Shown one piece after another: positions 1 through 8,747 of a DNA stretch of 11,853 nucleotides (its first letter is position 1; every line of letters begins with the position of its first letter). The stretch spans positions 1 to 11,853 of the forward strand of contig JAEWCW010000122.1 of assembly GCA_023390415.1 (NCBI GenBank), read 5' to 3'. This stretch comes from Pseudomonadota bacterium (lineage in GTDB: Bacteria; Pseudomonadota; Alphaproteobacteria; Sphingomonadales; Sphingomonadaceae). The notes beneath the pieces are model-generated. The model ran no database searches. It was not told the DNA's origin and saw nothing but the letters and a program-made list of their open reading frames with translations. The position numbers were made by a program, and so were the translations under genes.

Positions 1-32
1 GCATTTCGCTCGCCTTTTGCCGCCGCGATTCC

Positions 33-44
33 TATATCCTCACT
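33..44 (+). promoter_or_regulatory. Possible -10 element for a leaderless gyrB transcript
   Basis: A TATATC hexamer at 33-38 resembles the bacterial -10 box (TATAAT). Seven bases downstream of its last base is position 45, the A of the gyrB ATG, and no Shine-Dalgarno-like purine run precedes that ATG. Together these suggest that transcription may start at the start codon. No good -35 box is visible at the expected distance, and only 44 bases of upstream sequence are present, so this is tentative. Confidence 0.3.
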
Positions 45-2528
<2,484 letters not shown>

Positions 2529-2576
2529 CGCGGCTATTGCAGATCATTCGCCATTGACCATCTCTCCCTCCGGCGT

Positions 2577-2600
2577 GCTCCTTTCCGGGGACGCAGGAGC
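2577..2600 (+). promoter_or_regulatory. Inverted repeat covering the DUF2218 ribosome binding site
   Basis: GCTCCT at 2577-2582 is the exact reverse complement of AGGAGC at 2595-2600, with a 12-base loop. The 3' arm contains the AGGAG ribosome binding site (2595-2599) of the ATG at 2608. In mRNA the two arms could pair and hide the site. The stem is only 6 bp, so chance is a real possibility in DNA of this GC content. Confidence 0.35.
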
Positions 2601-2607
2601 GGACGAG

Positions 2608-2895
2608 ATGGCAAAGGCGAGCGCCAGCGTGCCGACGCGCAACGGCGGCAAATATGTGAAGCAGCTGCTCAAGCATTGGGCGCACAAGCTCGATGTCGAG
2701 GAGACGGACGGGCTCGGCATCGTCCGCTTTCCGTCAGCGACCGCGACCATGCGCGCCGGCGCCGAGGCGCTTGAGGTCGTGATCGAGGCCGAGGACGCCG
2801 CCACCGTCGAACGGATGCAGGGCGTCATCGCAAGCCACCTCGATCGCTTCGCCTTCCGCGAGGCGCCGCTGACCTTCGACTGGACGGCCGGCTAG
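2608..2895 (+). CDS. DUF2218 domain protein
   Basis: This 95-residue protein matches the small bacterial DUF2218 family, whose biochemical role is unknown. The recognisable part is the N-terminal pattern TRNGGKYVKQLLKHWAHK (residues 9-26), with Tyr, Gln/Leu and His-Trp positions typical of the family. An alternating alpha/beta pattern follows and ends at FDW near the C-terminus. The protein has no signal peptide or membrane segment, so it is presumably cytoplasmic. I chose the ATG at 2608 because AGGAG lies 8 bases upstream and the family motif starts soon after. The frame stays open further upstream, to 2497 inside gyrB, but that part looks unlike protein. The gene lies 79 bases after gyrB on the same strand, so readthrough from gyrB is possible. 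It ends 4 bases short of the convergent VWA gene. The family match is by memory of the motif, not a search. Confidence 0.8.
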   Translation: MAKASASVPTRNGGKYVKQLLKHWAHKLDVEETDGLGIVRFPSATATMRAGAEALEVVIEAEDAATVERMQGVIASHLDRFAFREAPLTFDWTAG

Positions 2896-2899
2896 CGGC

Positions 2900-4744
2900 T
2901 CAGTCCATCCCGCCCGCCGCTGAGCCCTTCCTCGCGTGGACCTCGGCAGCCTCGGCCAGCCGGAGGAATTCGTGGCGCCACCAGTTGCGGCCGGCGGCGC
3001 CCTCGGCAAGACGACGCGCATCCGCGAAGCCGAAGCCGTTCATCCAGGGATCGCCGCGCAGCCTCTGGCCATAGGCGGCGACGGCGGCGGCGAAGGCGCT
3101 GTCCCCCTGCGGGGCCCGCGCGCCGCGGATCAAAGACGCCGCCAGCGGCCGCTCGATCAGCCGCGAATTGCCCTCGCCCGGCAATTTGTAGCGCAGCCTC
3201 AGGAATGCCAGTTCCCCGTTCGCAGCGCCCGGCGCCTGCACCCGGTTCTCCGGATAGCGCCGCTCGCCGCGCCAGCCGCGCGCGCCTGCCGGCACGATCT
3301 CGTAGAGCGCGGTTACCTGGTGGCCGGCGCCGATCTCTCCGGCATCGACCGCGTCATTGTCGAAATCCTGCTCGGCAAGCGCGCGGTTCTCATAGCCGAT
3401 CAGGCGGTATTCGGAGACGTAGGCGGGGTTGAACTCGACCTGGATCTTCACGTCGTGGGCGATTGTGAACAGGGTCGAGGCGAGCTCGTCCTGGAGCACC
3501 TTCATCGCCTCGCGCGGGCTGTCGATATAGGCATAGTTGCCGTTCCCGTGGTCGGCGATCTGCTCCATCATCGCCTCGTTGTAATTGCCGGTGCCGAAGC
3601 CGAGCGTGGTCAGCGTGATCCCGCTCGAGCGCTCGCGCTCGACCATGCGGACCAAGGTCTCGCTGTTGGTCACGCCGACGTTGAAGTCGCCGTCGGTGGC
3701 GAGGAGCACGCGGTTGATCCCGCCCTCGACGAAATTCTCGCGCGCGGTGCGATAGGCGAGTTCGATGCCCCGCCCGCCCGCTGTCGACCCCCCGGCCTGG
3801 AGCCTGGTCAGCGCGTTGATGACCTCGTTGCGGTCCGACGAGGACGGCAGGACCAGCCCCGCGGCACCGGCATAAGCGACGATGGCGATCCGGTCGCGCG
3901 GGCCCATGTTGCGCGCCGCAAGCGCCAGCGAGCATTGGACGAGCGGTAGCTTGTCCACGCTGCTCATCGATCCCGAAACATCGACCAGGAAGACGAGGTT
4001 CGCCGGCGGCCGCTCCGCACGCGGCAGGTCGTAGCCGCGAAGGCCGACCCTGAGCAGCCTCGTCTCCGCATTCCACGGAGTGGTCGTCATGTCGGCGGAG
4101 ACGGTGAAGGGCCGGCTGCGGTCCTGCGGCGCCGGGTAATCGTAGCGGAAATAGTTGAGCATCTCCTCGGTCCGCACCGCGGCCTGGGGCGGCATCTGGC
4201 CCCGGTCCAGCATCCGCCGGACATTGGCGTAGGAGCCGGTGTCGACGTCGATCGAGAAGGTGGAGACCGGCGCCTCGGCGACCGACTGGACGGTCGCGAC
4301 CGGCTCGCCCGCATAACGCTCGCGATTCTCGATGGGCGCGGCCGGTTGGCGGATGCGCGTACCCATCACGACCGGCGGCGGCGCAGTAGGCATCGGAGCG
4401 GCCGGCACCGCGGCGCTGTCGGCGCTGGCCCGGCTTTCGAGCATCGGCTGCGGCGCGGGCGATGGTGTCACCGGCGCTGGCATCGGCACCGGCATCCCCT
4501 GGGAGGTAATCCGGCCGCCGCGACCGCGGCCGGACCTGGAGCCGTAGCCGGCAAAATCATTGTCGTCGCTCTGCCACGCGGCGAAGATCGGCGCACAGAC
4601 CGCGTCGGGGTCGGTTCCGTCCCCGGCCGGCGCGCTGTTCGAGGCGGTCGGCGGCGTTGCCGTGTGCGAGGGTGCGGGGCCGGTGACCAGGGCCGCGACG
4701 ATGACTGCGCTGAGCGGCAGCGAGACGATGGAGCGCATCGACAT
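2900..4744 (-). CDS. Exported von Willebrand factor type A protein, YfbK-like
   Basis: This 614-residue protein has the three-part layout of the YfbK family. A Pro/Gly/Arg-rich linker follows the signal sequence (about 30-135). Next is a YfbK-type N-terminal domain (about 140-245, with STFSIDVDTGSYANVRR from 161), then a VWA domain (about 249-430), then the DUF3520-type C-terminal region. The VWA metal site (MIDAS) is intact: DVSGS at 255-259, Thr321 in GGSTAGG, and Asp351 in ATDGD. VWA domains bind protein partners through a divalent cation; the partner here is unknown. Residues 1-30 look like a signal peptide with a hydrophobic core at 8-21. Unlike lipoprotein members of the family there is no lipobox cysteine, so it is probably periplasmic or secreted. 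The start follows GGGAGGAGA, with a second in-frame ATG two codons later. It is downstream of the GGDEF-EAL gene on the same strand, 66 bases away. Confidence 0.93.
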   Translation of the reverse strand: MSMRSIVSLPLSAVIVAALVTGPAPSHTATPPTASNSAPAGDGTDPDAVCAPIFAAWQSDDNDFAGYGSRSGRGRGGRITSQGMPVPMPAPVTPSPAPQPMLESRASADSAAVPAAPMPTAPPPVVMGTRIRQPAAPIENRERYAGEPVATVQSVAEAPVSTFSIDVDTGSYANVRRMLDRGQMPPQAAVRTEEMLNYFRYDYPAPQDRSRPFTVSADMTTTPWNAETRLLRVGLRGYDLPRAERPPANLVFLVDVSGSMSSVDKLPLVQCSLALAARNMGPRDRIAIVAYAGAAGLVLPSSSDRNEVINALTRLQAGGSTAGGRGIELAYRTARENFVEGGINRVLLATDGDFNVGVTNSETLVRMVERERSSGITLTTLGFGTGNYNEAMMEQIADHGNGNYAYIDSPREAMKVLQDELASTLFTIAHDVKIQVEFNPAYVSEYRLIGYENRALAEQDFDNDAVDAGEIGAGHQVTALYEIVPAGARGWRGERRYPENRVQAPGAANGELAFLRLRYKLPGEGNSRLIERPLAASLIRGARAPQGDSAFAAAVAAYGQRLRGDPWMNGFGFADARRLAEGAAGRNWWRHEFLRLAEAAEVHARKGSAAGGMD

Positions 4745-4764
4745 TCTCCTCCCGTGGAGAATGT
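4741..4764 (-). promoter_or_regulatory. Perfect 9-bp inverted repeat over the VWA start codon
   Basis: ACATTCTCC (4741-4749) and GGAGAATGT (4756-4764) are exact reverse complements with a 6-base spacer. On the coding (-) strand the downstream arm holds most of the ribosome binding site and the whole ATG (4744-4742). An mRNA hairpin would therefore mask both. The same symmetry could equally be a DNA operator near the transcription start. A 9-bp perfect match exactly at a start site is unlikely by chance. Confidence 0.6.
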
Positions 4765-4765
4765 T

Positions 4766-4793
4766 ACGATATCACATCAATCGGACTTGGCAA
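4766..4793 (-). promoter_or_regulatory. Possible promoter of the VWA gene
   Basis: On the minus strand TTGCCA (4793-4788) and TATCGT (4771-4766) are separated by 16 bases, a plausible sigma70-like -35/-10 pair matching the consensus at about 4 of 6 positions each. The predicted transcription start would fall near 4759. That is inside the upstream arm of the 4741-4764 inverted repeat, so a transcript from here would lose part of the hairpin. This would favour the operator reading of that repeat. Confidence 0.3.
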
Positions 4794-4809
4794 CCCGACA
4801 AAGGTCGGG
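4794..4809 (-). terminator. Short stem-loop after the GGDEF-EAL gene
   Basis: CCCGAC (4794-4799) and GTCGGG (4804-4809) form a perfect 6-bp stem with a 4-base loop, starting two bases after the stop codon of the minus-strand GGDEF-EAL gene. The run after the stem is only TTG, so a classic intrinsic terminator tail is missing. It may be a weak terminator or a 3'-end stabilising hairpin. Confidence 0.35.
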
Positions 4810-4810
4810 G

Positions 4811-6826
4811 TCAGGCGGCGATACCCGCCCCGCCGGCCGGCTTCAGCGGCACGACCATCGACCGCGCCACTTCGCGCGCGGCCTCCGCGCTCATCGGCGC
4901 GCCGAGCAGATAGCCCTGGCCGAACCGGCAGCCCAAGCGGAGGAGCAGGGCAAGCTGCTCCTCGGTCTCGATATGCTCGGCGATGCAAGGAACGCCAAGC
5001 GAGGCGCAGAGATCGACGACTCCGCGCAGAAGCCGGAAGCCGGAGCCGCCGTCGCCGGCGCGCGCGACCAGCCCGCCGTCCAGCTTGATCCCGTCGAAAT
5101 CGACCTCGCGCAGATAGGAGAGCGAGGCGAAGCCGGCCCCGAAATCGTCGAGCACGATCCGCGCCCCGGCCTTGCGGACGGTCCTCAGATTGCGCCGCGC
5201 CGATTCGAAATCGGCCAGCAAGGCGGTCTCGGTGACCTCCAGGCTGAGTCTCTCTGGCGCCAATCCCGCGGCAGCCAGCGACGCCAGTATCCGCGCCGCC
5301 GAATTGGCCGAGCAGAGCTGGACCGCGCTGAGATTGAACGACAGCCGCACGCCCTCCGGCCAGTGCCCCGCCGCTTCGGCGGCGCTGCGCTGGAGCAGCG
5401 TCGCGCCGATCGCCTCCACGACGTTGATCTGCTCGGTGATCGGAATGAACTCGCCGGGCGAGATCAGGCCGAGGTCCGGATGCTGCCAGCGTGCAAGCGC
5501 CTCGAGGGAATGGAGCCGGCGCGTCTCGAGCTCGAAGATCGGCTGGTAGACCAGCCTGATCTCGTCGATCACGCCGCGTTCGCTCAGCGCCCGCTCAAGC
5601 GCGGCGCGGCGCTGGTTCACGCGCTCCATCTCCGCGGTGAACAAGGCGAACTCGCCCCGGCCGCGCTCCTTGGCGGCGTAGAGCGCGGTGTCGCAGCGGC
5701 CGAGCGCCTGGGTGACGTCGTCCGCGTCCGGCTCGATGAGCAGGATTCCGCAGCCCCCGGACAGGCGGAACTCGCGCCCCTCGACACGATAGGGACGCTT
5801 CAGCGCCTCGGCGATTCGCGAGCCAAGCCGGGTGGCGCCGCCGCGCCCGGTACATTGCGGCACCAGCAGCGCGAATTCGTCGCCGCCCATACGGGCGACG
5901 AAGCTTTCCGGCCCGCCCGCCTCGCGCAGCCGGCCCCCGACCTCGCGCAGCACCGAATCGCCGGTGGCATGACCGAACGTGTCGTTGACTGGCTTGAACC
6001 CGTCGAGGTCGACGAGAACGAGTGCAACCGGCCGCTCCCGGCCAGCGCGGCCGAGCTCGGCGTCGAGCGCGGCGATGAAGGCGCGGCGGTTGGCGAGGCC
6101 GGTCAGCGCATCTGTATTGGCGACCTCCTTCGCCTTGACCTGCTCCGCGCGGGCCGATTCCTCGGCTTGGCGCGCGCGTTCGCGCTCCGCCTCCACGACG
6201 CTTCGCGAGCGGACCAGTTCGGTGAGCCCGAGATTGTGGATGTTGAGCAGGCGCAGGATCAGGATCGTCACGAGGCCGAGGCTGACCCCGGTCGCGATCG
6301 TATGGACCTCGCCATGGAGGATCAGGCGCACCGAGAGCGGGAGCGCGATCAACAGCAAGGGCAGCCGCGCCGCGCGCGGGAAGCTGGAGAGGCCATAAGC
6401 CGCGCCGAGTGCCGCGAGGCTCGCGAACAGGACGACGTAGCTGAGCTGGGTCGGGTCGGAGATAAAGCTCAGCCGAAGCGCCCAGAAGGCGAACAGGGCG
6501 CAGATCGTAGCCGCGAAGACATAGGTCTTTTTCAGCTCCCTGAGCATCGCCTCGTGGTCGAGCTCGCGGTTGCGCTGGCGCAGCCAATAGGCAAGCCGGA
6601 AGACGACGAACAGGACGAGCAGGTTGATCCGGTGCTGCGACCGCGCGAAGTCGATGCCGACGAGCAGGTTGAAGCCGATATAGTTGGTGAGGATGATCGT
6701 GTAGAGCAGCGGGATCTGCCGCTGTAGCGCACGGTAGCGGACCGCGATCAAAGCGCGGCCCGTGGCGCCCGTGGTCTCGCCACCATCGAACGCGCGCAGC
6801 GCGCGCTTCAATCCCCCCCAACCCAT
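4811..6826 (-). CDS. Membrane-bound GGDEF-EAL bifunctional cyclic-di-GMP enzyme
   Basis: This 671-residue protein joins a membrane sensor to both enzymes of cyclic-di-GMP turnover. About six hydrophobic segments are visible (near 38-58, 66-82, 102-118, 128-146, 154-170 and 178-196). They are followed by a charged, probably coiled-coil linker at 205-235. The diguanylate cyclase domain (about 236-400) has TDALTGLANRRAF and an intact GGDEF at 314-318. The product-inhibition I-site (RxxD just before GGDEF) is absent, being replaced by GPES. The EAL phosphodiesterase domain (about 422-655) keeps Glu442 of EAL, Asn498, Glu530, Asp560-Asp561 of DDFGAG, Lys581, Glu617 and Gln637, so both activities look possible. 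The usual AEGVE motif reads AEHIE. The named ATG has only a weak ribosome binding site; a slightly later start before the first membrane segment is possible. It lies 49 bases after the PilZ gene, probably in one operon. Confidence 0.95.
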   Translation of the reverse strand: MGWGGLKRALRAFDGGETTGATGRALIAVRYRALQRQIPLLYTIILTNYIGFNLLVGIDFARSQHRINLLVLFVVFRLAYWLRQRNRELDHEAMLRELKKTYVFAATICALFAFWALRLSFISDPTQLSYVVLFASLAALGAAYGLSSFPRAARLPLLLIALPLSVRLILHGEVHTIATGVSLGLVTILILRLLNIHNLGLTELVRSRSVVEAERERARQAEESARAEQVKAKEVANTDALTGLANRRAFIAALDAELGRAGRERPVALVLVDLDGFKPVNDTFGHATGDSVLREVGGRLREAGGPESFVARMGGDEFALLVPQCTGRGGATRLGSRIAEALKRPYRVEGREFRLSGGCGILLIEPDADDVTQALGRCDTALYAAKERGRGEFALFTAEMERVNQRRAALERALSERGVIDEIRLVYQPIFELETRRLHSLEALARWQHPDLGLISPGEFIPITEQINVVEAIGATLLQRSAAEAAGHWPEGVRLSFNLSAVQLCSANSAARILASLAAAGLAPERLSLEVTETALLADFESARRNLRTVRKAGARIVLDDFGAGFASLSYLREVDFDGIKLDGGLVARAGDGGSGFRLLRGVVDLCASLGVPCIAEHIETEEQLALLLRLGCRFGQGYLLGAPMSAEAAREVARSMVVPLKPAGGAGIAA

Positions 6827-6859
6827 GGGCGACGACCTAAAGGAGCTTCGTTAAAAGGT

Positions 6860-6880
6860 GCTGAAGGCGAAACGTTCAGC
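6860..6880 (-). terminator. Weak stem-loop at the end of the minus-strand PilZ gene
   Basis: GCTGAA (6860-6865) and TTCAGC (6875-6880) are perfect reverse complements with a 9-base loop, and the repeat overlaps the PilZ stop codon. On the minus strand it is followed by ACCTTTT. The stem is short and the T-run is interrupted. It may attenuate rather than end transcription into the GGDEF-EAL gene. Confidence 0.3.
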
Positions 6881-7232
6881 GTTCGATCCGCCCGATCGGC
6901 GGCCTCCCGGAAACATGCGCATCGGCGCTGTGGACGAGCAGCCGCGCGAGCATCTTCTCGTCGGGAACGGGCTGGAGCGCGCAGCGCTCGAGGTCGATCG
7001 GGACGATGAAGCGCGCGCCGAGCTCGCCGCGCCGACGCCAGCTCACCTGCGCCTCCACCTCGCCGATCCCCGGAACGTCGATCCAGATCGCCGATCCGGG
7101 GAGGACCATCGCCTCGCACGCGGCCCGGAATCCGTCCTGGGAAAGGTCGAGCAGGCGCACTTCCAGGCTGCTCCAGCTGTTGGGGCGCATCCGCGCCGTC
7201 CCTTCCACGGGCATTCGCTCGTTTCGACGCAC
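6876..7232 (-). CDS. Single-domain PilZ protein, probable cyclic-di-GMP receptor
   Basis: This 118-residue protein is little more than one PilZ domain, the common bacterial cyclic-di-GMP-binding beta barrel. Both ligand motifs are present: RxxxR at residues 2-6 (RRNER) and DxSxxG at 29-34 (DLSQDG). The strand ending in SWRRRGELGARF (about 64-75) is the usual third conserved block. There is no signal peptide or membrane segment, so it should act in the cytoplasm by binding a partner when loaded with ligand. The start is a GTG at 7232, preceded by GGGAGA with a 6-base gap. A downstream ATG (residue 7) would remove the RxxxR motif and is less likely. The gene runs in the same direction as the GGDEF-EAL enzyme 49 bases downstream, so enzyme and receptor are probably co-expressed. 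Its partner cannot be told from the sequence. Confidence 0.88.
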   Translation of the reverse strand: MRRNERMPVEGTARMRPNSWSSLEVRLLDLSQDGFRAACEAMVLPGSAIWIDVPGIGEVEAQVSWRRRGELGARFIVPIDLERCALQPVPDEKMLARLLVHSADAHVSGRPPIGRIER

Positions 7233-7363
7233 AAACGGTCTCCCGCCGATTTCGCCGTGCCGGGAAATACGCCGCCAGGGTTAATCAATCGCTGATTTCG
7301 CCGTCAGTCTTTCGGTAAGCCTTTGTGACTAGTCCGGAAGTTGATCCAGGTAAGGGAATCGAG
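7233..7363. promoter_or_regulatory. Divergent promoter region between two PilZ genes
   Basis: These 131 bases separate two divergent PilZ genes and must hold promoters for both. An 11-base direct repeat, GATTTCGCCGT, occurs at 7248-7258 and 7294-7304, 46 bases apart start to start. A small inverted repeat AATCA/TGATT lies at 7283-7297. The segment around 7276-7300 is more AT-rich than its surroundings. I cannot assign clear -35 and -10 boxes. A shared regulator binding the two repeats would be a simple explanation. Confidence 0.5.
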
Positions 7364-7702
7364 ATGCACAGGCTCCGCAAGGCCATCCTGAACGGCGAAC
7401 CATCGGCGCTATCGCCGGCCCCCGAGCCCGACCGCCGGAGCGGGCGCCGTCCTTCGGCCGCGGGCGACCGACGCGGCAGCGAGCGCTTCGTCGACGAAAC
7501 TGGCCGTGCGCTCCTCTCGGTCCGCGGCAAGACGATTCTCGCCCGGGTGATCAACGCCTCCGCCGGGGGCGTCACTGTCGAGGCTGCGCTCGCAGCCGTG
7601 CCGGGCGAGACCGTTCGCATCGAGCATCCTGAGATTTCCGGCGAGGCGGTCGTGCGTTGGGCGGAGGGCGGCCGCATCGGCCTGGAGCTCGCCGCCGGCT
7701 GA
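7364..7702 (+). CDS. PilZ domain protein with Arg/Pro-rich N-terminus
   Basis: This 112-residue protein has a loose basic N-terminus (about 1-36, rich in Arg, Pro and Ser) followed by a compact PilZ-like domain (about 37-110). The ligand motifs read RxxxR at 37-41 (RGSER) and NxSxxG at 64-69 (NASAGG). The final strand is VVRWAEGGRIGLEL. It is therefore a second candidate cyclic-di-GMP receptor, only distantly similar to the one encoded divergently. I chose the ATG at 7364 because AAGGGA lies 6 bases upstream. A GTG at 7325 in the same frame would add 13 residues but has no ribosome binding site. The basic tail could contact nucleic acid, membrane or a partner; this is a guess. The deacetylase gene starts 37 bases after its stop, in the same direction. 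Confidence 0.8.
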   Translation: MHRLRKAILNGEPSALSPAPEPDRRSGRRPSAAGDRRGSERFVDETGRALLSVRGKTILARVINASAGGVTVEAALAAVPGETVRIEHPEISGEAVVRWAEGGRIGLELAAG

Positions 7703-7714
7703 GCTTGCCGGAAC

Positions 7715-7739
7715 CGCCGCCGCCCCCTAGGGCGCGGCG
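7715..7739 (+). promoter_or_regulatory. Strong GC hairpin flush with the deacetylase start codon
   Basis: Bases 7715-7719 pair with 7735-7739, and 7721-7725 pair with 7730-7734, leaving a single bulged C at 7720 and a CCTA loop. That makes ten G-C pairs ending exactly one base before the ATG at 7740. The only Shine-Dalgarno-like sequence (AGGG at 7729-7732) lies in the loop and 3' arm. The structure could restrain translation initiation or act as a 3' hairpin of the PilZ gene; no T-run follows it. Confidence 0.55.
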
Positions 7740-8747
7740 ATGCGCAGCTTCTTCGCTCCCCAGCAGCTTTCCCGCGCCCCGGCGGTCGAGCTCCATAACG
7801 GCGCCTTCGTCCCCTTTGCCGAGAATCCCGAGCGCGTCCGCTCGATCCTCGCGGCGATCGGCGAGACCGAGCCGGCCCGCGATTTCGGCGAGGCGCCGCT
7901 CGCTCGCGTCCACGCGCCCGACTATCTCGAATTCCTGAAGGTCGCGCACCGCGATTGGGTCGCCGCAGGCCGCCCGGGCGACGCCGCCGGCTATGTCTGG
8001 CCGGTCGTCCGCCGCCGCCAGCTCGCGCTCGACCGGATCGACGCCCGTCTCGGCCGCTACAGCTATGACGCCTCAAGCCCGATCGCCGCTGGCACCTGGG
8101 AAGCGGCTTACTGGTCGGCGCAGACGGCGCTCACGGGCCTCGACGCGATCCTCTCGCACGGCGCGCGCAGCGCCTTCGCCCTCTGCCGCCCGCCGGGCCA
8201 CCATTGCGGCGCCGACTATCTCGGCGGCTATTGCTACATCAACAATGCCGCCGTCGCCGCCGAGGCCGCGATCGCCGCGGGCCGCCGCAAGGTCGCGATC
8301 CTCGACGTCGACTATCATCACGGCAACGGCACCCAGGACATCTTCTACGGCCGCGGCGACGTCTTCTTCGCCTCGATCCACGCCCATCCCGCGACCGACT
8401 ATCCCTTCTACTGGGGCTTCGAGGACGAGAGTGGCGAAGGCGAAGGCGAAGGCGCCAATCTCAACCTCGCCCTTCCCCGCGGCACCGATCTCGCCGCCTA
8501 TATCCCCGCTCTCGACCGCGCGCTGGAGCGCATCGCCGCCTTCGCGCCCGAGCTTCTCGTCGTCTCGTTCGGCGCCGACACCTTCGCCGGTGATCCGATC
8601 AGCTATTTCGAGATCCAGACCGGCGACTATCCGGTTATCGCCGGCCGCATCGCGTCACTGGGCCTTCCGACCCTCACCGTCATGGAAGGCGGCTACGCCG
8701 TCGGCAATCTCGGCCAGAACGTCGCCGCCTTCCTCTCGGGCTTCTAG
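7740..8747 (+). CDS. Acetylpolyamine amidohydrolase-like zinc deacetylase
   Basis: This 335-residue enzyme belongs to the histone deacetylase superfamily, and its length and motifs closely follow the Mycoplana acetylpolyamine amidohydrolase (341 residues). Such enzymes remove acetyl groups from acetylated putrescine, spermidine or similar amines using Zn2+ in the cytoplasm. Visible active-site elements are CRPPGHH with the His154-His155 pair, zinc ligands Asp191 and His193 (LDVDYHHGNG) and Asp280 (GADTF), and the transition-state Tyr319 (EGGY). Glu17 and Glu121 (GTWEAA) align with the acidic residues that line the polyamine tunnel, which supports amine rather than protein substrates. A Gly-Glu repeat at 232-238 sits in a surface loop. 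The ATG at 7740 matches the family N-terminus. The gene is probably co-transcribed with the PilZ gene upstream, and its stop overlaps that of the convergent endonuclease. Exact substrate is inferred. Confidence 0.93.
   Translation: MRSFFAPQQLSRAPAVELHNGAFVPFAENPERVRSILAAIGETEPARDFGEAPLARVHAPDYLEFLKVAHRDWVAAGRPGDAAGYVWPVVRRRQLALDRIDARLGRYSYDASSPIAAGTWEAAYWSAQTALTGLDAILSHGARSAFALCRPPGHHCGADYLGGYCYINNAAVAAEAAIAAGRRKVAILDVDYHHGNGTQDIFYGRGDVFFASIHAHPATDYPFYWGFEDESGEGEGEGANLNLALPRGTDLAAYIPALDRALERIAAFAPELLVVSFGADTFAGDPISYFEIQTGDYPVIAGRIASLGLPTLTVMEGGYAVGNLGQNVAAFLSGF
8433..8454 (+). repeat. Hexamer tandem repeat GGCGAA inside the deacetylase
   Basis: The hexamer GGCGAA is repeated 3.67 times without mismatch and encodes a Gly-Glu run (residues 232-238). 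Gain or loss of a unit would stay in frame, adding or removing Gly-Glu in a loop. It looks like a simple coding repeat. Confidence 0.7.

Noticed and set aside
2936..3949. 337-codon open frame on the plus strand opposite the VWA gene
   Set aside because: The minus strand encodes the intact VWA domain here; the opposite translation has no recognisable fold.
4490..4545. Gly/Arg-rich stretch of the VWA protein as a possible RNA-binding RGG region
   Set aside because: The protein carries a signal peptide and the stretch lies in a Pro-rich linker, so an RNA role is unlikely.
4346..6727. 793-codon open frame on the plus strand opposite the GGDEF-EAL and VWA genes
   Set aside because: It spans two well-supported genes antisense, is rich in Arg, Glu and Ala without domain motifs, and has no ribosome binding site. 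It is a shadow of GC-rich coding DNA.
7325..7363. GTG start 13 codons before the chosen ATG of the second PilZ gene
   Set aside because: No ribosome binding site precedes the GTG, while AAGGGA precedes the ATG at 7364.
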